The position numbers were made by a program, and so were the translations under genes. The notes beneath the pieces are model-generated. The model was not told the origin of the DNA and searched no databases. It saw only the letters and a list, made by a program, of their open reading frames with translations. Positions 1-7,275 of a stretch of DNA of 64,000 nt are shown piece after piece. Source of the DNA: Pararhizobium sp. (GTDB lineage: Bacteria; Pseudomonadota; Alphaproteobacteria; Rhizobiales; Rhizobiaceae); contig CP051237.1 of the NCBI GenBank assembly GCA_017794825.1, positions 2,108,001-2,172,000 of the forward strand, given 5' to 3'. Position 1 is the stretch's first letter. Each line of letters opens with the position of its first letter.

Positions 1-519
1 ACCCCTGATCCGGTCCGTGATCGCCTGACCTGGTTCAGGCGCGGCGCTGCTGGGCGTGCCCTCGATTTGTCCCGACACCCGCGTTCCGTCGAGAAATCCG
101 GCAAAATCGTCGTCGGAAATATCGTTCGGGTCGGCATAGGCCCAAGCGAACTGGCGCTTGCCGAGACCCAGAGCGTGACTCGCCAAATTGAGGCCGCAGA
201 ATGCATTAAGACGCAATCGTCCGCCGAGACGCGGTTCGGGCACCGCCCAGATTGCCAGAGGCACGTCATAGGCTGCAGCTTCGACCGTCATGGACGCATC
301 GGTAAAGGTGATCTGCAGAATCAGGAGGTTGTCTATACCTGTGCGCTTCAGGTCGCCGAGTGCTGAACGGGTCTGATCGGCGTCAAACAGCAGGTGTCGC
401 GGACCGGCGAAATCTCGTCCGGTGGCGTCCAGCCTGAACAGCATGGCAGCAAGTTTTTCGTTCGCGAAATCGACATCGAAATTAGGTCTGCCGAGCGGGA
501 GTAATCCAATTCGTGCCAT
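1..519 (-). CDS. L-fucose/L-arabinose isomerase-like protein (3' end outside window)
   Basis: An uninterrupted frame runs from an ATG at 519 off the left edge, giving about 173 residues. The start MARIGLLPLGRPNFDV and the stretches TDASMTVEAAAYDVPLAIW and LGGRLRLNAFCGLNLASHAL look like the N-terminal half of the fucose/arabinose isomerase-like family found in rhizobial sugar operons. The full family is roughly 450 residues, so most of the catalytic part lies outside. The ATG overlaps the stop of the upstream aldolase remnant (TGATG), so the two were once translationally coupled. The substrate cannot be told from this part. Whether the gene still works is doubtful, given the decay just upstream. 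Confidence 0.6.
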   Translation of the reverse strand, partial: MARIGLLPLGRPNFDVDFANEKLAAMLFRLDATGRDFAGPRHLLFDADQTRSALGDLKRTGIDNLLILQITFTDASMTVEAAAYDVPLAIWAVPEPRLGGRLRLNAFCGLNLASHALGLGKRQFAWAYADPNDISDDDFAGFLDGTRVSGQIEGTPSSAAPEPGQAITDRIRG

Positions 520-1202
520 CACGCTTTTCCAAAGCCTGAGTAGTGGATGCGGAAGGTAGCGTCTGGATGCCCGATTCCGGCGCCACCGTCGCCATGGACC
601 GGGTAATAGCGCCAGGGCTGGGATTCCCTGTGGGTCATCTTGTTGTGGTCACTAAGATAGGGGATCGCGTCCTGCTTTAGGGCGCGCCTGATCACTTCCC
701 GATCGGGGAACGCCTTGAAGGCATCGAGCCAGATTGCCTGGCCGGCAAGGAAGCCAGAGGCGCCGGCTTTGTACGCTTGATTTGGTATGTTCTCGAATTT
801 GACCTCGTCGAAACCGGCTGACAACATCATTCAGGGTACGCGGGCGACCCGCGCCATCTCGTCACATTGTTGCTGTAGGCCCTTCCAGCCGTGATTGACG
901 ACTCCGGAAACCCGGCTTGCGGTGACGGGACTCTCCAGCATGTAGAGGTCGACACCATATTCCGGCGCGTCGAATGTCTCCATTGACCTGAGCATCTCAA
1001 CGGCGCGCTTGGTGCGCATTTCGACATAGCCGCTGGTCTTCTCCGCCAAGCCAGCGAGCGCATAGACGATAAGTTCGAGAACGAAGGGCAGGTCGTATTT
1101 CGCACGGGTATCGCCGATGCGCCTGACAAGTTCCTACTGGTGGCGGACCACGTCCTTGTCCGTGTCGGCTGGCGCCAGGCAAGCACATTGACAGCATCGA
1201 AT
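519..1202 (-). pseudogene. Decayed LacD/YihT-like class I aldolase, 3' fragment
   Basis: One frame read through its stops aligns by eye with the C-terminal two thirds of the LacD (tagatose-bisphosphate) aldolase family: ELVRRIGDT, YDLPFVLELIVYAL, KRAVEMLRSMETFDAPEYGVD, then AGASGFLAGQAIW. It carries a TAG at 1134-1136 where the family has Gln and a TGA at 831-833 where an aromatic, probably Trp, is expected. The Schiff-base Lys of the LYKLE-type motif reads Met (codon 939-941, LYMLESP). Near 1150-1200 the match moves to another frame (DAVNVLAW), so at least one frameshift is also present. The 5' third is missing. It is followed without a gap by the isomerase-like gene, a typical aldolase-isomerase order. 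Confidence 0.6.
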
Positions 1203-1403
1203 AGAGCTGTCGTCATAGGCTTTTTCCTAGACGCCGTCATGGATGGCTGTGACGTCGATGTCACCGATGGAATATCCATGACAGCCTTCTTCCCGGACCT
1301 CGTCGGCAACGGTGCATGGAACAATGGAAAGGGAGTCGGTCAGACCAAGTGCGGCCGGCCCGACCGAAAAATACAGCACTTCGCGTTTGGTAGGATCACG
1401 CAT
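1203..1403 (-). pseudogene. 5' fragment of a Tat-exported MBL-fold hydrolase, fused to the aldolase remnant
   Basis: The ATG at 1403 has a strong Shine-Dalgarno (GGGAGGAG, 7 bases upstream). The peptide starts MRDPTKREVLYFSVG, resembling a twin-arginine leader with one Arg changed to Lys. It then reads YSIGDIDVTAIHDGV, which resembles the first strand of metallo-beta-lactamase-fold proteins. A TAG at 1227-1229 falls where HDGVWEKA would be expected. A few codons later the sequence becomes aldolase. I infer that a deletion joined the 5' end of one gene to the 3' part of another. The MBL assignment rests on one short motif and is tentative. Confidence 0.4.
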
Positions 1404-1457
1404 GAATCTACTCCTCCCAGGTGATTGCCGCAAATACGACTGATTCCGTGCCTGCAC

Positions 1458-2284
1458 GCAGACTACTCTGCCTTCTCCAGTTTATTCATAAAATGCCGAT
1501 AGCCCTTTTCAATCCCAAAGCCTCATCTTTTTCAAGAAGCACAGAATGTCTACACGTCGACTAGTATTATTAACCCCCGTCGAAAGTTGACGGTAAATCA
1601 ATAATCCGGTCTGGACGTGTAAGACTTCTGAACCGTGAGGTTTCTGCAACACTGACTGAAGCGTGAATCTCTCAGTCTGAGGAAAATTTTGTAGATCGTT
1701 CCAAAATTCTGCAGGAAAGCCGTTGCCCAAAGTGGAAGATATCTGGTCCATGGAGACGGAACTGCGCTGCGGATGAAGTGTCGGAATTGGGTCAATTTTC
1801 ACCGTTCAGCCGATAGAATCCTGCTCTAATTGCGACACTTCTTTTATGTCCGGTCGCGTTATCCTTGCCACAGAGCCTTAAAGGCAAAAAGGTCCGCAGA
1901 GCCGACCTTACAGCGTGCATTCCATGTGGATTTGCGGTGAATGTCTGCTTCGACGGGCCGCGCCGCGCCGAAGTACTGCTGGCAGGAGTGCCCGCAAAAG
2001 ACCGGAAGTTCCAAAACTCTCAGTATGAGAGAACGTCAGCTTCGCCCAATCGACATGCTTAAGCCGCCATTCGCCGTGATAGGCGTTATATGGGGACTTC
2101 ATGCGGTCAATTGTAAGTTTTGCACGATAGACGCTCTGAACCGGACAGCCGCCGTTATAGCTTTCGCCATTGAGTCTCACAGCACTGCCGCCTGGTTCGT
2201 CCTTACGAAAGACGCCCAATTGCTTACAATATGCTTATTTTTCCGAAGTAGATATCAGCAAGCTTGGCTAAGTGATTGATTTTA
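1458..2284. other. 827-base stretch with no recognisable gene
   Basis: The composition is visibly less GC-rich than the flanks. Both strands hold only short frames of about 65-110 codons (for example 1509-1802 minus, 1908-2219 minus, 1941-2279 plus), with low-complexity translations I do not recognise and no good ribosome sites. Next to the decayed genes on the left and a tRNA gene on the right, it looks like eroded DNA. I saw no integrase and no second copy of the tRNA 3' end within 1-2280. Confidence 0.5.
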
Positions 2285-2361
2285 TGGCGCGCTCGAAGAG
2301 ATTCGAACTCCTGACCCCCAGATTCGTAGTCTGGTGCTCTATCCAGCTGAGCTACGAGCGC
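2285..2361 (-). tRNA. tRNA-Arg (anticodon ACG)
   Basis: On the minus strand the 77 bases fold as a complete cloverleaf. The acceptor stem is GCGCTCG/CGAGCGC, the D arm contains AGCTCAGCTGGATAGAGC, the anticodon stem is CCAGA/TCTGG around loop CTACGAA (anticodon ACG), and the T loop is TTCGAAT. The 3' CCA is encoded at 2285-2287 with discriminator G at 2288. ACG is read as ICG after deamination and serves CGU/CGC/CGA arginine codons. It lies 125 bases downstream of the histidine kinase on the same strand. Confidence 0.97.
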
Positions 2362-2486
2362 GCGTCGCAGGACGGATTGCCGTCCGCGAGACGGCTACCT
2401 AATCCTTTCGTAACGGGATTGCAAGCGCCGCCTGTTTAAAAAATTAAGTGTTCCGTGCACCTGCGAGACCTTCGCTACGCCGGAGA

Positions 2487-4031
2487 TCAGTTGCCCGCGG
2501 CCGCTGCGCTGCCTGGCGTGACCGAACGGTGGGAAGGGCCTCCGACCGGCTGCTCCGGAAGGGTGATGCGGAAGCGGGTCCCGGGCTCCGGCTTGTCGAT
2601 GAGACGAATTGCGCCTCCATGCGCGCGCACCAACTCGTCGGAAATCGCAAGGCCCAGTCCCGTTCCACCGGCGCGCGCCGACCCGTGAAACGCCTTGAAC
2701 AGATTTTCTCGCGCCTTTGCCGGCATGCCCGGCCCCGTATCGTCGATGTCGATGATGGCGTCACACCCGTCACGGCTGGCCGACACCGTGATACGGCGAA
2801 TGACCGACGCATCGCTGCTGTTCGACGCTGTCAACGCCTCGACCGCATTGCGGCAGATATTGTGGACAACACGAAACAGTTGTTCGCTGTCGGCGACGAT
2901 TTCGAAACCTTTCTCGACATCATTGACGAATTCCACGGCGACGTTGTCGTCATGTGTTTTGTCGCCGCCGATCTCGGGATCGATTATCAGCAGATCACGC
3001 ACGTCGGAAACCAGCGTATCGAGGCGCACCAGTCGCTTTTTCGGATCTGCCTCGCGCGCCCGACCGTAATCGAGAACGTCTCTGGTGTAGGAGACGGCGC
3101 GATCAATAGCCCGCAACAATTTCGGCGAGAAGCGCTTGACGACCGGATCGTCGACTTCCGTCAACCGATCCGAGATAAGCTGGGCGGAGGCGAGAATATT
3201 CCGCATGTCGTGATTGATCTTGGACACCGCCAGGCCGAGATTGGCCAGATGCTGCTGCTCTTTCAGCGTTTGCTGCAGGGTTTCCTGCATGCCGGCCAGA
3301 TGCTTTTCGGCAATACCCAGTTCGTCGCCAGACCTGCTGGGCTGGATGATCCTGGCCGGATTGTCCGGCTCGCGGGAAAACGCCTCCATGCTCGCCGTCA
3401 TGCGCCGAATGGGGCGGATCATCATCGTGTTGATGGCCACGAACACCAGTCCCGCCGTCATGAAGGAAATGATAAGCGACAGCGCCAGGACATTGCGGCC
3501 GTAGATCAGCATTGCGCGCCGCAGCGGCGCCTCTTCCATGACCACATCAATGACCATGTCGGTTCCGCTCACCGGACCGTAAACCCGGATAATCCGGTCC
3601 TGGCCCGAGAACAGGGTGGCGAAGGCGTCTCCGATCGCCTTCAGTGGACCGGTTTCGGCAAGATCATACTGTTGATCGACCTCGGCAGGCATGTCGGAAC
3701 TGGCGATAAGCCGCGACATTCCGCCGGTCTTCAGAGCGATTGATTTGGTGCCGGTCGCCATTAACGCATCGTCCTGGATAGGCCGCGGCAGATCCATGCT
3801 CTCCCATCCTTCGATAACGATGCTTGCAGCGGCCGCGGTACGCAATCGATCTTCCAGCCAGCGAACCCTTGTATTGGCCACCGACGGCACGAAGATGAGA
3901 ATTTCAGCGATCATGACAAAGAGAATCGTCAATAGCAGCAGCTTGCTTGACAGGCTGTGACGCGGTTTTTCACCATTGCCGGCATCGCGCGCCGGCCTTT
4001 TGCTGCTGAATTCTTGACGTTGCATGTTCAT
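2487..4031 (-). CDS. Membrane sensor histidine kinase (orphan)
   Basis: The 514-residue product has a transmembrane helix at about 29-50, a periplasmic sensor region at about 51-178, a second helix at about 179-201 and a HAMP linker (RPIRRMTASMEAF). The dimerisation/phosphoacceptor helix contains KINHDMRN (His about 274). The ATPase domain shows an N box (HNICRNAVEAL), a G1 box (DDTGPGMP) and a G2 box (GGTGLGLAIS). It is therefore a complete HisKA-type kinase that should autophosphorylate on His and pass phosphate to a response regulator. No response regulator lies within the window near it, so it is an orphan or works with a distant partner. The ligand cannot be inferred. Met 3 is an alternative start. 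Confidence 0.9.
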   Translation of the reverse strand: MNMQRQEFSSKRPARDAGNGEKPRHSLSSKLLLLTILFVMIAEILIFVPSVANTRVRWLEDRLRTAAAASIVIEGWESMDLPRPIQDDALMATGTKSIALKTGGMSRLIASSDMPAEVDQQYDLAETGPLKAIGDAFATLFSGQDRIIRVYGPVSGTDMVIDVVMEEAPLRRAMLIYGRNVLALSLIISFMTAGLVFVAINTMMIRPIRRMTASMEAFSREPDNPARIIQPSRSGDELGIAEKHLAGMQETLQQTLKEQQHLANLGLAVSKINHDMRNILASAQLISDRLTEVDDPVVKRFSPKLLRAIDRAVSYTRDVLDYGRAREADPKKRLVRLDTLVSDVRDLLIIDPEIGGDKTHDDNVAVEFVNDVEKGFEIVADSEQLFRVVHNICRNAVEALTASNSSDASVIRRITVSASRDGCDAIIDIDDTGPGMPAKARENLFKAFHGSARAGGTGLGLAISDELVRAHGGAIRLIDKPEPGTRFRITLPEQPVGGPSHRSVTPGSAAAAGN

Positions 4032-4094
4032 GTCAGAAGCTGTTCGCCCAATGGTTACAGCGGTATAGACTTTTTTGGCGATCTACGAAACCAG

Positions 4095-5522
4095 CTAGCC
4101 GAAGCGTCGCAGAAACCTTATAAGCCGGCGCACCAGCGGCTTGCGCGTCAGCGGCAGATAGCTCGCCACGATCGCGCGCCTGCCAATCTCGCTCATGGTG
4201 GGATAGGGAGGAACGTAGCTCCGGATGTCGCCAAGTTTCATTTTGCGGCTGACAGCCAGCGTCCAGAGATTGATCATCTCGCCGGCGCCGGCGCCAACAA
4301 TCGAAACACCGATGATACGGCTCCGGGAGTCGGCGATGAGCTTGATATGCCCATCGGTCAGACCTTCCGCCTGGGCGCGGTCGTTCTCAGCATAAGGCCA
4401 TCGCAGCACCCGGAACGTTCTGTTCGCAGTCCGCGCCTGCTCCTCCGTCAAGCCGACATGGGCAAGCTCCGGATCAGTGAACGTCACGCGGGGTATCATC
4501 GCGGCATCTTCCCTCACCGGCGTCCTGAAAAGGATCTGCTGAATGACGAGACTCGCATGATAGCTTGCGACATGTGTGAACTGCAGGCCGCCGGCGACGT
4601 CTCCTATCGCGAAAACGCGGCGGTTCGTTGTCTTGAGGTTCGGGCCGACCTTGACGCCTTTTGCATCGTACCGGACGCCTGCTTCGTCAAGCCCGAGATT
4701 GTCGACATTCACTGCCCGACCGGTCGCAACCAGAAGATGACTGCCTTCTACCGTTCGGCGTTTGTCGCCAGTCTCCACTGCAAGCCTGACGCCGCTCCTC
4801 CCGCGCTTCTTGACCTCGGCGACAGTGGCGCCTTCAACGATCTCGACGCCTTCTGCGCGGATCCGGTCGAGCACCAAGGCGCCGAGTTCAGGATCCTCCT
4901 TGCCAAGCGCCCTGGCGGCTTCCAGCACTGTGACTTGCGACCCCAACCGGTTGTACGCCTGGGCCAGCTCCAGACCGATTGGCCCGCCGCCGATGATAAC
5001 GAGCTGGCGCATCGGAGCGGTTCTGTCGAAAATCGTCTCATTGGTGAGATAGTCGATATCATCGAGTCCGGGAATCGGCGGAATTGCAGGTTTCGAGCCT
5101 GTCGCCACGACGAAGCGACGCGCGCGTATCTCGTAGTCGGCGGCAACGACCGTGTCGGGACGGGTAAAACGGCCGTGTGCGCGAATGACCTTTACGCCCA
5201 GCGCCGTGAAACGCTCCTCGGAATCGTTTGGCGCAATGGCCGAGATGGCCCTTTCAATGTGGGCGCGAACTTGTCTGAAGTCGACATTCGCCTCGCCTGC
5301 CTTCACCCCATAGGCCGGCGCCGCCGCGATAGCATGGGCGTGTTTCGCCGCAGCGATCAGCGCCTTGGACGGGACGCAGCCATAATTCAGACAGTCGCCT
5401 CCCATTTTGCCCGCCTCGACCAGCACCACGTCAACGCCGAACGCGGCTGCGGCTGCGGCCACTGTCAGCCCGCCCGAACCGGCGCCTATGACGCATATGT
5501 CAGGACGGAGTATCTCGGTCAT
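4095..5522 (-). CDS. Mercuric reductase/lipoamide dehydrogenase-like FAD-dependent oxidoreductase
   Basis: The 475-residue protein is a class I pyridine nucleotide-disulfide oxidoreductase. The FAD site is CVIGAGSGGLT (10-20), the redox disulfide is C44/C49 in GGDCLNYGCVPSK, the NAD(P) site is VIIGGGPIGLELA, and FAIGDVAGG marks the second FAD contact. The C-terminal dimerisation domain is present, but the usual catalytic HPT reads YPT (PPYPTMSEI, about residue 440), so the base of classical lipoamide dehydrogenase or glutathione reductase is missing. There is no N-terminal heavy-metal domain and no vicinal C-terminal Cys pair, so mercury reduction is unlikely. It lies 42 bases downstream of a TVP38 gene and probably shares its transcript. 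The substrate is unknown. Confidence 0.85.
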   Translation of the reverse strand: MTEILRPDICVIGAGSGGLTVAAAAAAFGVDVVLVEAGKMGGDCLNYGCVPSKALIAAAKHAHAIAAAPAYGVKAGEANVDFRQVRAHIERAISAIAPNDSEERFTALGVKVIRAHGRFTRPDTVVAADYEIRARRFVVATGSKPAIPPIPGLDDIDYLTNETIFDRTAPMRQLVIIGGGPIGLELAQAYNRLGSQVTVLEAARALGKEDPELGALVLDRIRAEGVEIVEGATVAEVKKRGRSGVRLAVETGDKRRTVEGSHLLVATGRAVNVDNLGLDEAGVRYDAKGVKVGPNLKTTNRRVFAIGDVAGGLQFTHVASYHASLVIQQILFRTPVREDAAMIPRVTFTDPELAHVGLTEEQARTANRTFRVLRWPYAENDRAQAEGLTDGHIKLIADSRSRIIGVSIVGAGAGEMINLWTLAVSRKMKLGDIRSYVPPYPTMSEIGRRAIVASYLPLTRKPLVRRLIRFLRRFG

Positions 5523-5564
5523 CGAACAATCCTTGGCTGCGATGAAGGCGGTCGGCCGACAGCG

Positions 5565-6350
5565 TCAGGATAACCCGTCGCGCTTGCGCCAGTACTTTTT
5601 AACCGCAAGCGGTATAGCGGCAATAACGGCCAATGCGAAGAAGGCGATGGTGAGTTTCGGAGTGACGATATCGGCCAGGGACAGGGTTTCACCAGCCGCG
5701 GCGGCCGAGACGATAACGCTGTCGAGCCCCTCGCCGAGATAGGCGTAGGCAAAGGTGCCGGGCAGGATGCCGATCAGCGTCGCTGCCACATAGGTGCGCA
5801 GGCTTACATTGAAGAAAGCCGGAACAATGTTGACCGCAAAAAAAGGAAAGATCGGCGCAAGACGCAGCACAAGGAGGTATCCGAAAGCATCCTCCTGAAA
5901 GTTGTCCGCCGCGCGGCTGACTGCCGCGCCGGCCTTCCTCTTCAAAAGGTCGCCGAGCGCTGTCTTCGCCGCAAGAAACAGAACAGTCGCGCCGATGGTT
6001 GCGGCGACAGCGGTCAAAAGACCGCCCCAAATCCATCCGAACAGGAAACCGCCGAGGATCGTCAGAAGGGACGCCGCCGGAAAGGCGAAGGCGACCGCCG
6101 CAGTGTAGACAACGAAATAGATAACGGAAGCCGTGAAGAAGTTGTCGCCGACATAGGATTTCAGATATTCGCGATTGGCGACGATCGCCTCAAGGGTGAG
6201 AAAGCGATGCAGGCCCAAAAGGTACCCGAGCAACAATCCTCCCAATATCACGACAACCGGGAGGAAACGGCTCGCGACAAGCTGAAATCCGGAGCGGTTC
6301 TCCGTCTTTCCATCTGTTTCGCCGTCATGCTCCGTCACCGTCGTTTCCAA
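5565..6350 (-). CDS. TVP38/TMEM64 (DedA-superfamily) inner membrane protein
   Basis: The product of about 261 residues has several transmembrane segments, among them FLPVVVILGGLLLGYLLG and SVIYFVVYTAAVAFAFPAA. It carries the SNARE-associated-domain signatures LLTILGGFLFGWIWGG and RLAPIFPFFAVNIVPAFF, followed by GILPGTFAYAYLGEG. DedA/TVP38 proteins are linked to lipid transport and membrane potential. This member's role is unknown. The frame stays open back to 6848, but that extension has no family similarity. I chose the TTG at 6350, which has GGAG seven bases upstream. GTG 6338 is the alternative. It precedes the MerA-like flavoprotein gene. Similar pairs, and fusions of the two domains, are known to me from other proteobacteria. 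Confidence 0.8.
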   Translation of the reverse strand: METTVTEHDGETDGKTENRSGFQLVASRFLPVVVILGGLLLGYLLGLHRFLTLEAIVANREYLKSYVGDNFFTASVIYFVVYTAAVAFAFPAASLLTILGGFLFGWIWGGLLTAVAATIGATVLFLAAKTALGDLLKRKAGAAVSRAADNFQEDAFGYLLVLRLAPIFPFFAVNIVPAFFNVSLRTYVAATLIGILPGTFAYAYLGEGLDSVIVSAAAAGETLSLADIVTPKLTIAFFALAVIAAIPLAVKKYWRKRDGLS

Positions 6351-6688
6351 TCCGATTCTCCGATGTCTGTCCGCAGTTCGCCCCAGTGAAACCGAATCTA
6401 GGGGTTCCCCGTCGACCGGGCCAGTGACATCCTTTGCCGTTTGCAAAACGTCTGCGTGATCGCGGCGCCCGACGGGCTCACGGTGGCGTGAAGCGCGTCG
6501 GAGACCGGAGATCATGCGGCAATCCTGCGCAATTGACTCGCCTGTGTCGAGTGCGTATAAGCCGCGCACGTTCGGGTTAAAACATTCCGGCGGCGCGATT
6601 TCGCGCGCAATGACCGGTCCGGACACAATCGCAACGCTGCTGTTTTTAACAGACCCAAGAAGGGCCGCACACCGCGGTATTGAAATAA
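6351..6688. other. Divergent intergenic region upstream of rpmH
   Basis: These 338 bases separate the TVP38 gene (minus) from rpmH (plus). They contain the strong sigma70-type promoter listed at 6533-6561 and the rpmH leader. I see no gene in them. The open minus frame through this region is the non-coding extension of the TVP38 frame. Confidence 0.6.
6533..6561 (+). promoter_or_regulatory. Sigma70-type promoter for rpmH-rnpA-yidC
   Basis: TTGACT at 6533-6538 and TATAAG at 6556-6561 are separated by exactly 17 bases, close to the vegetative consensus. It lies about 125 bases upstream of the rpmH start and points at the ribosome/protein-export operon. No start site was mapped. Confidence 0.65.
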
Positions 6689-6826
6689 ATGACAAAGCGT
6701 ACCTATCAACCCTCGAAACTCGTGCGCAAGCGCCGGCATGGATTCCGCGCCCGTCTTGCGACAAAAGGCGGCCGCAAGGTTCTCGCCAATCGCCGAGCCC
6801 GCGGGCGCAAGCGCCTGTCGGCGTAA
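6689..6826 (+). CDS. rpmH: 50S ribosomal protein L34
   Basis: The 45-codon gene encodes [20 protein letters not shown] at its start and ends GRKRLSA, the highly basic and nearly invariant L34 sequence, with length normal for the family. L34 binds 23S rRNA domain III in the large subunit. It is followed 47 bases later by rnpA, the standard bacterial order. No strong Shine-Dalgarno is visible before the ATG. The start is set by the conserved N-terminus. Confidence 0.97.
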   Translation: MTKRTYQPSKLVRKRRHGFRARLATKGGRKVLANRRARGRKRLSA

Positions 6827-6873
6827 CTTCCCGCCCTGCCTGGTCCACTTAGCCAAAGGCCGAAGAAGGGTTC

Positions 6874-7275
6874 ATGTCGCCGCACAGGCAACCGCCAGAA
6901 CTCGGACGATTAAAAAAACGATCCGATTTTCTTGCCGTTCGCAAGGGCGATCGACGCAAGGGTCCCTTCTTCGTGCTGGAAGTGCTGGACCGGGAAAGGC
7001 CTGACGAGGCCGCCCGCATCGGCTACACTGTGACCAAACGCCAGGGAAACGCCGTAGAACGCAACCGTATCAGACGCAGGCTCAGGGAAGCCGTTCGTCT
7101 GTCTGCGGCGTTTGATATGAAGCCCGGCCATGACTATGTGGTGGTAGCGCGACGGGACGCGCTCGATGCGCCGTTCGGCGCGTTGACTGAATCGCTCTGC
7201 CGGCGAATTGCACGCAGCAGCAGACCGAAAGACACGCGCGGCAGCCAGAGGCAGCCCGGACACAGGAACGCCTAA
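6874..7275 (+). CDS. rnpA: Ribonuclease P protein component
   Basis: The 133-residue basic protein reads [20 protein letters not shown] at the N-terminus. It carries the RNase P protein signature [13 protein letters not shown] together with [15 protein letters not shown] upstream of it. It is the protein cofactor of the ribozyme that trims 5' leaders from precursor tRNAs. Its TAA overlaps the ATG of yidC (TAATG), so translation is coupled. The position between rpmH and yidC confirms the call. Confidence 0.95.
   Translation: MSPHRQPPELGRLKKRSDFLAVRKGDRRKGPFFVLEVLDRERPDEAARIGYTVTKRQGNAVERNRIRRRLREAVRLSAAFDMKPGHDYVVVARRDALDAPFGALTESLCRRIARSSRPKDTRGSQRQPGHRNA

Noticed and set aside
831..833. Recoded TGA (Trp or selenocysteine) in the aldolase
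   Set aside because: Two TAG codons, a lost catalytic Lys and a frameshift in the same gene make simple decay the better explanation.
1908..2279. Overlapping ORFs of about 100 codons on both strands
   Set aside because: No ribosome sites, no recognisable sequence, and they overlap each other on opposite strands.
2285..2361. Attachment-site duplication of the tRNA 3' end
   Set aside because: No second copy of the tRNA 3' sequence was found between 1 and 2280.
3957..5573. Long open frame on the plus strand (538 codons)
   Set aside because: It is antisense to the flavoprotein gene. Its translation has no family motifs, and such shadows are expected in GC-rich codon-biased DNA.
6351..6848. Upstream extension of the TVP38 frame
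   Set aside because: It would run antisense through the rpmH promoter and rpmH and has no similarity to the family. A TTG with a good ribosome site starts the conserved part.
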